A stretch of DNA of 64,000 nt from the NCBI RefSeq assembly GCF_042453785.1, contig NC_091672.1, positions 14,898,501 to 14,962,500 on the forward strand, written 5' to 3'. Below are positions 11,536-22,873 of the stretch, in pieces (position 1 is the first letter of the stretch; each line of letters opens with the position of its first letter). This stretch comes from Malus domestica. Lineage: Eukaryota > Streptophyta > Magnoliopsida > Rosales > Rosaceae. Made by a program: the position numbers and the translations under genes. The notes beneath the pieces are model-generated. The model was not told where the DNA came from. It saw only the letters and a program-made list of their open reading frames with translations, and did not search any database.

Positions 11536-11947
11536 AAGTGGCTACTAGTTCAGCTACTTGAATTTTTTTCTCTTGTTCTAAATGAATCTAATATTGTTTG
11601 GGCCCAAGATAACACTTTGGCCCGAGCCTGGAATTGCTCTCGGTCCAATGAGTATCAAGAATATTCTCTGCCATGGGCCGAGCTCAGTAGAGTTCGACCG
11701 AGTCCTATCAGAATGTGATTTCCACCTGGATAAAGGTGAAATGGTCCAATCCTAATACAATAGGGATTATTTAGTGGCTAAAAGCTTCTGAATCAGAAAA
11801 GATGTCAAAAGTTAAGGGTTAAATCTGAATGATTAAAGTGCTTGGTTCAGAATCCTATAGGAGTTAGGATTGGTCGAGGCCATATCAGATTGGGATGGAG
11901 AATTCCAGTTCGAGTAAAATTCTAGTTCGATTATTGGGGAAATCACT

Positions 11948-11956
11948 GCTATAAAT
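11948..11956 (+). promoter_or_regulatory. TATA box of the split LTR
   Basis: GCTATAAATAGAGAG at 11947-11961 fits a plant LTR core promoter. The solo LTR starts only about 14 bases downstream, close to where transcription would begin, so the original promoter is separated from its transcribed region. Confidence 0.6.
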
Positions 11957-11969
11957 AGAGAGGGGGTGC

Positions 11970-13703
11970 TGATAGGAGCATATTTATGCGACTTAGTTAG
12001 CTTGTTTCTTGGCATTTATGTTGTTAGTTCGTAGTTATTTTAGTATTTTAAGGTATTTTCATGTGTTTGTAGGTCCAAAGGGTTAATGTGGCAAAGAAGT
12101 GCATTTTGGAGCATTTTGGAGCTTTTTTGGGCATGGAATGGATAGCATATGCTTGGAGCAAAAGGAATGGACGAAATATGAAGTTTGTGCATCATCCTCT
12201 CCCTATAAATAACCATTTTAGCACACTCATTTCACCCAACACATCCACTTATTACAACCACCCAACACATTCACCTACCACTACATCCACTCATTTCAAC
12301 CACCCAACACATTCACCTACCACTACATCCACTCATTACCACCACCCATTACATCCTCTCCCTAGCCTATAAATACATCCATCCACCCTTCACCATAATA
12401 GACAGATATCAATCCAAAACACACACACACATCATCTACACAATTCTCCACTCTTTGCCGCATTCAATTCAACCTTCATCCAAACATATCCATTCATCTT
12501 CACATCCATTCCTCCATACAAACAAACCTTCAAACACTCACCAACACCTTGTGCCGTAGCAAAGGAAGGGAAGAAAAGTGCTTGGACGTGCTTGCTGTCC
12601 AACTTGGATTGTTGAAGCGTTTAGGTGTTTTCTTTCTTTTGTTTCCAATGTTTAAATTCATTTTCTTTTGTTTTGTTGTGAATATGAGTGGCTAAACCCC
12701 TCTTGGCTATTGGTGATTTCAAAGCCATGATTATGTGTGTAATATGATTTGATAAATTCTAGTTATGAACTCTTGAAACGTAAATGCAATTGGCTTAACT
12801 ATTTGATTGATAACTTATTTGTATTTGTTGATTAAGGGTCGACACTTAATTGGCATGCATAAATCCGATGCTAGAATATAAGAAAGTTTCACATAATCGT
12901 TACAAACTTATATTCATAAGTAGTGGAGGTCGCTTATAAACGATCACGTTAAGTTTAATTCTAGCATGAGTAACATGATGTCATAGTTGCAAGTGTTTTG
13001 TCAATGCTTATGATTTTCATTAAACGTAATGATCTTTGATTGTATCTCTATTATGATGTCATGTAGAGAACTTTTGAAGAATGTTTTGGGTTGTCGAATG
13101 ATGTCATCCAATCCAATAATACAAGGAAAATCTAAGGGTTAACTAGTGATGTCACGGTTAATTTGGGGCATTGTCGTTTATAATTCAATGAAGTAGTAAC
13201 TGGAAATCGAGTTGTTTGCATACATGTCATGTGTAGAGAAAAAACCTCTAGCTATCTCATCCATCATCTTATTTCTCAAATTCGTTTTACAATCTGTCTA
13301 GTTTTTCATACTTGTTTGTTTGTTTCAACTTCATCCAAATCAAAACCCCCCTTTTTAGTTTCTTGTTTCAAAGTGTTTCAAATCTGTTTTGTTTGTGTTT
13401 TTGATTGTTTTAGGTGAAGCCAAAACCCAATTTTCGTTCAAAGTTGTGTTTAGAGCCAGAAATTGCCCAACAAGTGTTTTTAGGTAGTTTTGAGTGTTTT
13501 TAAGTTGTTTTAAGTCTTTTGAACCTGTTTTGAGTCCCTTGAGCCTATTCAAACGTTTTTAACTTTGTTTTTATGTTTTTGAGTCAGTTTAGAGTCAATT
13601 AGCAATCCCTCCTAATCCCCGACCTAGAACGATCCCTACTTATACTTATACTACAATGGTCAAAAGATGGTTAAATTTGTGTGTTAAGTTAATTTTTGCA
13701 TCA
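11970..13703 (+). mobile_element. Solo LTR (family A) with target duplication GGTGC
   Basis: The LTR begins TGATAGGAGCATATTTATGC and ends TTTTTGCATCA, giving TG...CA termini. GGTGC lies immediately before (11965-11969) and after (13704-13708), a 5-bp target duplication. No internal retrotransposon sequence lies between, so this is a solo LTR left by recombination. It contains TATAAATA motifs (about 12202 and 12369) and a near-duplicate block of about 54 bp ('caacacattcacctaccact') at 12245-12345. A second member lies at 30135-32381 on the other strand. Confidence 0.85.
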
Positions 13704-14289
13704 GGTGCATCATTCAAACCTCATCTAATTCAACACACAACTGCCATGCGCAAACAACCTCTCAAACACCTTGAGATTTTTATTATCTTTTTTTCTGTCA
13801 ACACATCTTCAGTTTGGATAAACAATACTGTGAAGGCAACCGACAACATCTTCAATTTGGATAAATAACATTGAAGCTGTAGAATCAACTAACCGAGGAA
13901 CACCTTTAGTTTGGATAAACAACACTGCTTCGAGATCGACTGGTTATCTATCAAAGTCTTGGTCAACGAGGATTTCCGAGTCCTTGTTGGAAGAGGTAAT
14001 CTCATCAGTCTTCTCTGCAAAGTGAGTTGTTACCAGGCTCGGCACATTGAAAGCCGAGTTTATTTTATGATTGGATATTCGCAAGTACATTTTAGAGTTC
14101 GGCATTCAGACGGCTGAACCACATTTACGATCAAAACACTTATCTTTTTTAGTATTTGTGTCCGTACAGTTTGGGGTACCAGTTCAGCGTTCTTATATTA
14201 TCAAAATATAATTATTGAGGCCAAACTCGGTGCCGAAAATTTGTAAACTTCAAAGAACTAGCAGCCTTGTCTTTAGGCTCTAGAGCCCA

Positions 14290-15890
14290 AAGGTCGAGAC
14301 AAGTTCATTCCTCGGCCACAATTGCAAGACGTAAAAGTCAGCAGTGCACCCAATGCCACATTTACATTCATTTTACTCCCCGGCCGAACTCGGCTGAGAG
14401 TTGGCACGCCTCGCATTCGATCGAATGATGTAGTTAGCTTATTAGTTATTCGGCCTGCACGCCACGTAGACTAAGTAGTTTTTAGGGTAAAAAAATATCA
14501 ATGCATGAATAGAGTCTTGTGTGCCCTTTTATTTATCTTTATTTGTCTTTAACATGAATTTTGTGTCAAGGTACCTTTATATGAGTAGGGAGCTCCTTTC
14601 TCGAGGAAGGAAGATTTTCACCAAGTCTCCTGAGGTTGAAGATGATGAAGGCTTTCGAGAAGTGGTTAGCTAGCAATATTGTGGCTTGTGCGTAAAGTAG
14701 GTCGAAGATTATTCTTGCGATAAATCAAGGAAGAGGAAGATCTCATCCCATTTACATCTCTAGTGGCTTCAACTTTTCAATACTAGGTTTGTCAATGAGT
14801 GTTTTGTGCAATGGGATGTGCGCTTGCTCAATGAGCATTTTTGGGCATAGACCCCCCTTCTTCTTTCCGGGTCGGCAAAGTGGGTAGGTTTGCTTTTGTG
14901 GCGTGTCTAGGTAGTGCGCTGGCATGTTGTCTGCAATGCCTATAGGCACAGTGACTAACGTACTAAGGTAGGCACGAAACCCAAAACATTTCACAAAAAC
15001 TAGCAAAGTCAATCTCTCCAAAATTGCTATTAAGGGAAGCGACAATGAGGTAGACTGAGAGCTATTGGACTTGCTTTGTGCATATGGCCATGGTTGGAGG
15101 TCTGCTGTGATTGAAAGGCATATGAGATTATGGCCCGCCCTCCAAGGTCGGTGAACAAATAACTCTGCGCCTAATGCACAAATAAAAATAATAAAATAAT
15201 GAAATAAACAAAATAAACAAAATACAAAGTTAAAAAATAAACTATCTTATTCAAATAATCCAGAAACCCTACGAGTGTACAAAAATAAATAAAACTTTAT
15301 CTTCGTCATCTAACACAACCTCAGCTTGCATAGCTTTGTCATACTAAATAGTTCATCTGAAACAATAAAAAGGTGAGGGATGAGTAACCTCCATCGCCCA
15401 ATGAGTAAAATATGTAATGTGCCAGCCAAGTGATGTTGTTTTACACACACTAGAAAATATCATAACTATACCAAAAGTTTTAGCCACATAGTTCCATACC
15501 ACATTATCCATTAAGTGTTTGTACTTGGAGAAATTGAGCCTAACGTTAGGAATGATGACTTTGCATGAGCTACTGAATCTTCACATTGGCATGCTATAGC
15601 CATATTAACAAGTCTTTGTGATTTAGATAACATGGTTTTTATTCAATCAAGAATGTACGAATATTATGCCATTTAATATTCAGAACCTGAGCAACAATTT
15701 TCTTTAGATAATCATCATTCAGTTATTAACATTAAATGCAAATATTGACGACAGGATTAGGGCATAGTTTTAATATGTGAAAAGCTTTAGCTGACACACA
15801 TCAAACCATTCTTATTAATCCATTGTCAATCTGTAACCTGCACAAGATCTATTCTTCATGCTTTCAACATAGGGTTAAAGAGATATGTGA
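14290..15890. other. Unassigned, probably repeat-derived DNA
   Basis: Phrases such as 'cccggccgaactcggc' and 'aggtcgagacaagttcattcctcggcc' suggest decayed gypsy-type sequence. A 97-codon minus frame at 14752-15045 has no recognisable domain. No gene can be supported. Confidence 0.45.
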
Positions 15891-15891
15891 A

Positions 15892-15904
15892 GGCTCTGAT
15901 ACCA
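15892..15904 (-). other. Copia primer-binding site (initiator tRNA-Met type)
   Basis: The complement reads TGGTATCAGAGCC, the classic plant Ty1/copia primer-binding site complementary to the 3' end of initiator tRNA-Met. It lies directly beside the putative LTR to its right. Confidence 0.8.
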
Positions 15905-15906
15905 AA

Positions 15907-16320
15907 TATTAGATTAAATATAGTGGAAACTAAAGAACTCAACATATCCAATTAACCACTAACCTTGAGAAGACATTGCAGCAGAAAAATAAAGGTTCTT
16001 CTCTTCTCAACACTATCTGTATGCACTGTCAATCAATAGGGCTTGATATTTTCTGTTTGCGTGTATTGTGTGAGAGTAGGGACCCTTTACTTATAACTTA
16101 AACAATGGTCTTTGATAAGGATATTTCCGATCATGTAATCCTTATCAAAGTCATCAATTTGATAACCCTTATCAATAATATCCAAAGCATCCATATCAAA
16201 TTGGTTAATACCAATTGCACCGAGACTTCTTTAGATTATATTTCAGTCTTTATACATTCCTTAATAACCAACAAGTATCATCATACACAAACTCTTATGA
16301 TCTCAATCCCTCATGCACGT
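15907..16320 (-). mobile_element. Copia LTR remnant next to the primer-binding site
   Basis: The minus-strand LTR would end just before the primer site, reading TAATCTAATA, a decayed form of the usual TAATCTAACA end. The LTR body carries repeated 'cttatcaa' phrases near 16110-16180. The outer boundary is uncertain. The DNA to the left (15300-15890), where gag should be, shows no recognisable coding. Confidence 0.5.
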
Positions 16321-16329
16321 GCTAAACAA

Positions 16330-18800
16330 GTGTGCAGCTCTCATTAGACTTACAAAAAATGCTGTTCCAATCACAGCCCTTGCTGTTACCATGGAGAAAC
16401 GAACAAAATTTCTCAAACCCATAATGGAAAGCCTAGTCATAGTCTTCTTGGAGCTTCTTTGTCGCCTATATAACTTGATTGAGCTAACACGTACAACTTC
16501 CTCTTCTTTTTAGAACCAATTGGCTGATTTTTACAATGCCTCTATCAACTTTTGGTTTAACGCAACCAATGTGGACTATTCTTCCGCGCACACTTTTGAT
16601 GCCAAACAGTCACGGTACTTGAGTTAGCCCAAATTTTGTTCTTCGCTTCGGCAATTTTATCGACCGGATCATCAAAATCACAATCACGTCCTGAATCACA
16701 TGACATTTGAGCTTGCCATGGTGGTAAGGGCATGCTGGATAATATTTTTTTTTTAGTGGAGTTTTGAACAAGTGACTTTTTGGTGGGATTTGGAACAAGT
16801 TGCTTCCAATGTATCTGTCTCAGTTGGCCCGAGCTTATTCTTATAGACAATCATGTAAAGTGATTAAATGCTACACCAAAAAAAAACTGGATGGAATGGA
16901 CTGACAAATAACGTTCTAGCGTAGGTTTATGAGTGTTTGTGAAAATTTGTGTAAAGATGTCATTCAGTCAGTTTACAATCAGTTGGTTCCCATTTTGCCT
17001 TCTAATTTAGTCACAATTTTCTTTAACAACATAAGAATGTCTAGGGGAAGCCAAATTGTTTTCAGTTTGTAGTAATATGGTTCGAGGCATTGGATAGGGT
17101 TGAGAAATGACGGTTTAACAATGTGTGTGTTTATGAAGACTACGAAACTTGTGCCTCCTCAGCTGTAGTCATGCCAGTTTGTTTGTTCCAGAAGCATACA
17201 ATAAATTTTGACAGTGTGACACTCCACTAGTACAGAGATATCTTTCTTACAAAATACATGTAGTCATAGAACTCCCACATCAAAATTTAAAGACATTCTA
17301 CTATAACCATTTTTGAACTAAAATTATAAGGGGACATTCTATGACCATCTGAAACAGAAATGATTTGGTGCAACATTACCAAATTTCATTACCTTTTCTA
17401 CAGTTACATCATTAATGCCTTTATCATTGGGCAACACAAGTTGACAATAGAACTTAAAAGAATTAACCCCTTAATGTTCCACAAAAGTATTCTTCAATTC
17501 CACTTCCTCAATGGTGTACTTGCATCCCTTTGATTTACCTATTGGTTCAATTTCATTCAAGTATTTCATGTGCTGCACCATGGAAAAATTCCTCATTGCA
17601 TCTGTTTTTAGATCTCGGTTGGCCTTTTCAACTGTTAACAATCGACAACGAATACGTTCAATCTCTCAAACCAACTGCACATGTCTATTCTTCCAAAACA
17701 GAACAAACTAGGTAAAGTATTGTATACCTGAAAATAGACGCTCTGAAGGACGCCTTGCCTCACTTCTGTTAGGGTATAGCTACTTGTGGCTAGACTTAGA
17801 TTCTTTGACAGGGGGTGTATTCAAGGTGATTGAATGACGATATTTCAAAGTGGGTGTATAAAAGAGGACTGGATGAGGAGTTTTAGGAGTTGGTGTATTA
17901 AAGAGGACTGGGGAGAAGTTTTGGACGTTGGTGTATTAAAATCTCTGGACACTATAGAACATCTAGCAATATTTGCACTAACCTTAAAAATTGGAACGTG
18001 AGTCAACAATTTAAACTGTTCATTTTTTCAATCAACTACAAGATCATATTTCATTTTTTCAATCAACTACAAGATCATGTTTCAAAAAAAGAAACTCCGA
18101 AAAAAGGTTAATGGTGATGAAAAATTAGAGCGTAAACGTAAACGACATTCAGACGGTTAGAATTTGTCATTAAGGCTTATGGATTGTGGTGTTTAGTTTC
18201 GGAGTTGACTCTTTTATGAAAGTTGTAGGCATTGTCATTATGAGCTTTTCTATATTTTTCAAACTTGTAAATTAATTTTTAGTAATTTTTTTTTTGAAGT
18301 CATAGGAAAAACATTGATTTGTAAAAAGTAAAATTAAATTGAAATTCTTTTAAGAAAAAAACTGAACGAAAATCAATAAAAAAAAACAAATAAAAAGAGT
18401 TGAGTTTGGCCCCCTGTGAACCTTGAAATGAGAAAAACTGGGTTTGGTCCTCTAGGCCGTCTGACTCTGGCTCGTCTAGGAATCATAGTGGGACTCTATC
18501 TCTGTCACTCTGCCTCAGATGTGGTTTTGCGACGTCTGGCAATCTACCACAACTGGTGAGTGGAGTGCCGACTGGAACTGGAAAAAATTACTATGTGGAG
18601 TGGATAGATGGGACGTTGGAGACTCGAAGGCACAAGTAGTTGTGAATTTGCTTAAAGAATGTACAATTTTCGAAGCATCCATGATGAACATTGAGTCGAA
18701 TTTGCGGGGGGTACACTGAACCAAAATAATTATTGTTTTTATACCTATACATGTGTAAAAAGAATTTTTGGTGCCCCTTTTATTTTTGGGCCTTGAGCAG
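16330..18800. other. Intergenic DNA; minor repeats only
   Basis: Short open frames on both strands (16557-16850 minus, 17511-17711 plus, 18519-18719 plus) have no recognisable domain or splice support. At 17811-17945 a GGGGGTGTATTCAAGG start, followed by about three 38-40 bp units each opening with GTGTAT(T/A)AAA, looks like a degenerate MITE with internal repeats. Confidence 0.4.
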
Positions 18801-18849
18801 AGGCCCTGTTAGCACAGATCCGACAAGACGTGAGCGACCAGGTTCAACT

Positions 18850-19410
18850 TGTGATCGAATAGGGCATATGGTTTCTGGTATGTAATGAGTCGTACACAGA
18901 GATTTTTCCTTTAGCTAGACCCACCATTATGGCCAACCCAGTGCTTATCAAGATTTCATGGCATGAAAACCTTTCCACACCATCGAGCCATGACATACCA
19001 AACTCGGACCCCTCGGCCTTGACAGTGTTCACGAACACCGGCTCAAATCCTTTAAAAGCTTTGCCACACCTCACTCTTGTTCCTCCTGCAGCTGTCCTTG
19101 ATGCATGGCAGCATGTACAATAAGCCTATGCACAAGTCAACATTATATAGAAAAAAATCATGAATAAGAAATCAAACAACATTAGAACAAATCATTGACA
19201 CGATAACATATTCAACATCACAGCTGCAACAATTTTGAATATTATGACATTAAAGAAGTTTGCCATTTTACCAGAAAATAGTCATTGGTATTGGTTTTCA
19301 AGATTGGCCGTACACTGCAAAGTTCGTTTGATGCTTCCTCGAGAGATACAACTGCAATGGATGTGCAGCCATAATGAAATATTAAATTAGACATTGACAA
19401 GAACACAATC
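18850..19410 (-). pseudogene. Unrecognised gene fragment, two exon-like pieces
   Basis: On the minus strand, a piece ending near 19273 follows an acceptor ('ccattgcag') and encodes VSLEEASNELCSVRPILKT before a GTAAAA donor-like site. A second piece at about 18850-19090, after CTGCAG, encodes GTRVRCGKAFKGFEPVFVNT and FGMSWLDGVERFSC in one open frame. Amino-acid usage looks protein-like, unlike neighbouring DNA. I do not recognise the family. No start, stop or further exons are evident, so this is probably a gene relic. Confidence 0.3.
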
Positions 19411-19454
19411 CCTTTTTTCAATTCAATCATTCGTAATATATAATGTTTAGTCAC

Positions 19455-20105
19455 TTACACTGGTAGACAACCAAACTTCTGGTTCAAGAATTCGCCTCCA
19501 AAAGTTAGTGTTTTTAGGAGTTATAATCACTAACAGGGGACTAACAATATAACAAAATACATAAGGATCACCAATGTATTCATAAGAATTACTCAAAACT
19601 TTCATGCATAAATATAAATGAAACCTTAAAGAGTAACTTAGTCCTTGTCGCTCTCCATCACCTTATTGAAGTGATAGAAAAATTTCATTATTTCAAGCAG
19701 GCATTGTTTACAAAGGCGGAGGATATTCATCACTTTTGCAACTGGAAGGAGACATACTCAAAGAATTTTTGCATAAATGACATTGGAAAAAAATATTTAG
19801 AAGGCAGTTTGGAGGAGAAAAGAAATAAAATGCATGGAGTAGCATAACATGCCACAACTCATCTCACTGCCCCAACGACCCCAAGCCATAACGCCTACAT
19901 GGGCCACTCTCTTTTGTCTCTCTCTCTCTTGGCCCAAGCAAGCAGGAGGCATGCGCATTCTTCCCCTTACCAGGCTACAAGGCCCACATGCCCAACCTCC
20001 ATCTTTAGATGACCCAAGGCCCAACCGGGCTTCAACTTTCCTTCTCTCCTTCAGTAGCACGGGCTTGAGCCCAACATGCCATTACTGCGCCCTATTGAGC
20101 TCTTA
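19455..20105. other. Unassigned DNA before the gypsy remnant
   Basis: AT-rich text gives way at about 19850 to a GC-rich CT/GGCC stretch with repeated 'ggcccaa' words. It may be LTR or leader of the following gypsy remnant. No gene is supported. Confidence 0.4.
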
Positions 20106-21147
20106 GTCACACGACGGTCACATGACCAAAAATTGCTTTACGTGGAAAGACTACCTTAAGAAGCTCATGAAAGATGGAAAATGCAACAAAAACCTAGATA
20201 AGCCAGCGATACAGCCCATAAGGAATGCTAAAGTAGATGTAGAATCATCTGCCAAGACGATATGAACAATGATATTTTCATTGAATCTGAATACTTAGGG
20301 ACTACCGACAATTCCAAGAAGAGGAAAATTCTGCATGCGAGATCGATCTCCCAGGTTCAGACAGTAAACGTCGTGCCAAAACTAATCTTCGGCTTCACTA
20401 AGCAGGACGCCGATGTAATAGATTTCCCACATGATGACGCCCTGATGATATCTGTCTAACTTGCCTATGCCATGGTTAACAAATTGATGGGGGACAACAA
20501 CATCATAGTCAACCTCCTTTAACTTTCAGTGATTCAGAAGGTGGGCTTGAAAAACACGATTAAACGCCGGGTAGAGGTTCTTATTGGATTCAATGTCCAT
20601 ACCTTAACTGTCATCGGCACCATTACGCTCGACCTCAACAGTCTTCTGATTATCTCTTTGCAGATCTTCATGATTGCCAGCGAGCCAAATTTTGGCCGAC
20701 CCTGGCTAGTGAAGGTTAAAGCTATGACCTCGATTAAATATAACAAAATCTGATTCCGCATCCCAGGAGGAAGAGTCGGAAATATCAAGCCAAACTAGGC
20801 TGCATTTCGATGATGCACTATGCAACTCTTAAATGAGTCAAAGGATAAGTCATTTACCTCAGTAGAAGACAATGAGGTGCAGAAGGACGACACATCTACC
20901 AAATACCAATTACAACATACATATCAAGAAGATGGTGTCCAGGTCGACGCATCGGCATACGGGATAAGATGGAAACCATAGGAAGACGTCGAGTACATCA
21001 CTCTTGATCCCCAGTAGCTAGAGAAGGCGACTAGAATTGTGGCACACATCTGAGCCTGACGAAAAAGAAAGAACTCATGGCTTTCCTTAGGAAAAATCTT
21101 AACGTTTTCGCATGGTCACCTTCTGACATGCCTGACATCGACCCCAA
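20106..21147 (+). mobile_element. Decayed Ty3/gypsy protease region
   Basis: The plus strand carries a typical gypsy aspartic-protease block in several frames. It begins FTKQDADVIDFPHDDALMIS at 20392, then AYAMVNKLMGDNN, LSVIQKVGLKNTIKRRVEVL (20527-20590) and FGRPWLVKVKAMTSIKYNKI (20691-20750). The usual active-site Asp is Asn here (MGDNN), as in some non-peptidase copies. About 21080-21145 a segment like FLRKNLNVFAWSPSDMPDID marks the start of RT, and the similarity then stops abruptly. In-frame stops and frameshifts show a dead fragment. Confidence 0.7.
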
Positions 21148-22146
21148 GTGAGGACTTCTGAGATAGTTGTATTCCGATTAGCCTTACTCTAGCCTTAGAA
21201 AATCATGGTCCCATATCGGCTAAAGGCTCTTCGATGGTCAAAGTTAATAAGCAAGTATAAGACTCAAGCAGTAAGCAAGAAAGTTAGAGTGTAATGATTG
21301 CATTACCAAAGATGAACTTTAGAAAGGTGTATTTATACCAGTCGGGAGAGAGACATTTTTAAGATATAATTCTGTATTAAGCCGGGATAGTCCTAAAGAT
21401 ATCTAGGAGTATATATTGCATCTTTAAGAATGTGATTACTTGTGTCAGACGCCAATTCCTACATTGTAGGAACTTCAAGAATATAGGAAACATGTTAATT
21501 CCTTGTTACATCAGGTTGTGTTTTGCGAAAAAGAATGGTTAATCTCAGTGAAGTAGCTCTGACTTTGCCCACTGTTCTAGAACATGATAGTGGTGGCACC
21601 ATTGCCCTGTTAATCCAACTTTGCTCGGAGCTGCTAAATCCATAACCGGGCTTCTAAGGTACTTATATTCTAATCCTCCTTACTAAGGACCTAGAAAATC
21701 ATGGTCCCACATACATAATTCGTGTCAGGGTTTAGGTTGGCAAGCATAACAAGATCCTCATCATCTGCCCATGTCCAGTAGACTTTGTTCCTTTCCACTT
21801 TAGTTGGGAAAACTTCTCCTCACATGCTGGCAATTAATGTAATAGTCATCAAGATTTAATTTCTCACACATATTCTTATGTAAACATTCACAAACATTTA
21901 TTACATTCATACACATTCGTGGACAGTCATACCTTTACATCTTTAGCTGCTTGAAAGTGAGCAGCATCTTCATTGTTTTCCAACAGAGAAGTTGGGACGG
22001 CTGCCAGATCAGCCATCTTATAATAACGTAAGGACTTCTCCAGTTGGGGAAGTGTTTAATATGCCCAAACCTGCATGTACACAATCACAATAATATGTAA
22101 CCAATATTAGCTACAAAAGCAACACATAATACCTTAAAAGCGTACG
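21148..22146. other. Non-coding stretch with a 36-bp direct repeat pair
   Basis: Text of the form CCTTACT...CTTAGAAAATCATGGTCCCA occurs at about 21181-21215 and again at about 21678-21712, roughly 497 bp apart. Between them are a TATTTATA-like site (21330) and no ORF. A short LTR or solo element is possible, but no TG/CA ends were fixed. Confidence 0.35.
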
Positions 22147-22270
22147 TCAAGTCTTTGCAGCCCAATCCGACTCTCTATATCTTCTATTTTGCCTTCTCTT
22201 TTTCTTCTTCCTCATCATCTCCATCCACATCACCATCCACTTTTCCTCTCCCTTACCTAAAAGTAGTAAA

Positions 22271-22870
22271 TTAGAGGATGTCTTGAAGTTGTTCAAACGA
22301 TATTGCACTCCATGAATAATCGTTGAACTCATCCATGTCCTCAACGAGATGGAAGTAGTCTAGATTCACAACCACAATAATGTTTGCCCATATCGAGACA
22401 GCCTTGGCAAAGCATAACAATCCCATGTTCAACAAATCATCCTCGTTTTCGCGTTCTTTAAAAGCCCTTTGAAATTTTACACAAGTCACTAAAATCTTCT
22501 TGTTCACTTTCTTGGGGGCCATATTCGTTGTACCTTTACCCTTCTCTCTCCTACCATGGTTGCTCTCTCCATTAAACCCAAACTTTTGAGGGAAATACTC
22601 CCTCAATAGCCTAATCTCGAAAGGCTCAATCTCTATGTCATATGGGTTCGTCACACCAAAGCTAGTAATGAGGCAAAAGTCTTTCTTTGTGAACGGGGTC
22701 ACTTCACAGCCGATTAAATAGGTGAGGCCCTTTAGGTCTTTTGCCACTCTACAAAGCGACAATTCATGGAGCAATTGACCACTGAAGGCTAGTTTATCAA
22801 TGTGCTCTAAGTGACCGAAGCAGGTTGCCCTAAAGGCAGCAATCTTGGTGTCATTAAACTTTTGACGCAT
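22271..22870 (-). CDS. DUF1985 domain protein fragment (transposon-associated)
   Basis: A 199-codon frame beginning at ATG 22870 carries the pattern of plant DUF1985. Seen in order are FRATCFGHLEHI, LAFSGQLLHELSL (residues 28-40), an LTYLIGCEVTPFTKKDFCLI segment (49-68) and a C-terminal VEDMDEFNDYSWSAISFEQL block. DUF1985 proteins usually carry a downstream Ulp1-type C48 peptidase and are mostly spread by Mutator-like or CACTA transposons. No peptidase domain is recognised at lower coordinates. A Lys/Arg-rich frame at 22147-22344 overlaps the C-terminal end in another frame, hinting at a frameshift or intron. Upstream (22874-22960), continuing protein-like sequence is not obvious. Confidence 0.65.
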   Translation of the reverse strand: MRQKFNDTKIAAFRATCFGHLEHIDKLAFSGQLLHELSLCRVAKDLKGLTYLIGCEVTPFTKKDFCLITSFGVTNPYDIEIEPFEIRLLREYFPQKFGFNGESNHGRREKGKGTTNMAPKKVNKKILVTCVKFQRAFKERENEDDLLNMGLLCFAKAVSIWANIIVVVNLDYFHLVEDMDEFNDYSWSAISFEQLQDIL

Positions 22871-22873
22871 CAC

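Larger units (their letters stand above)
11595..14290 (+). mobile_element. Old Ty3/gypsy-type LTR split by a solo LTR
   Basis: The left part begins near TGTTTGGGCCCAAG and leads to a TATA box, CTATAAATAG at 11950. After the solo LTR insertion the text resumes with ATCATTCAAACC. It continues through three echoes of 'TTTGGATAAACAA' (about 13815, 13855, 13910) to GTCCGTACA at about 14168, a candidate LTR end. The flank then reads 'ccaaactcggtgccgaaaa'. Without the insertion, the LTR would be about 0.83 kb. The outer ends are my estimate, with no clear target duplication. Confidence 0.5.

Noticed and set aside
12202..12376. TATAAATA motifs as a host gene promoter
   Set aside because: They lie inside the solo LTR and no coding follows.
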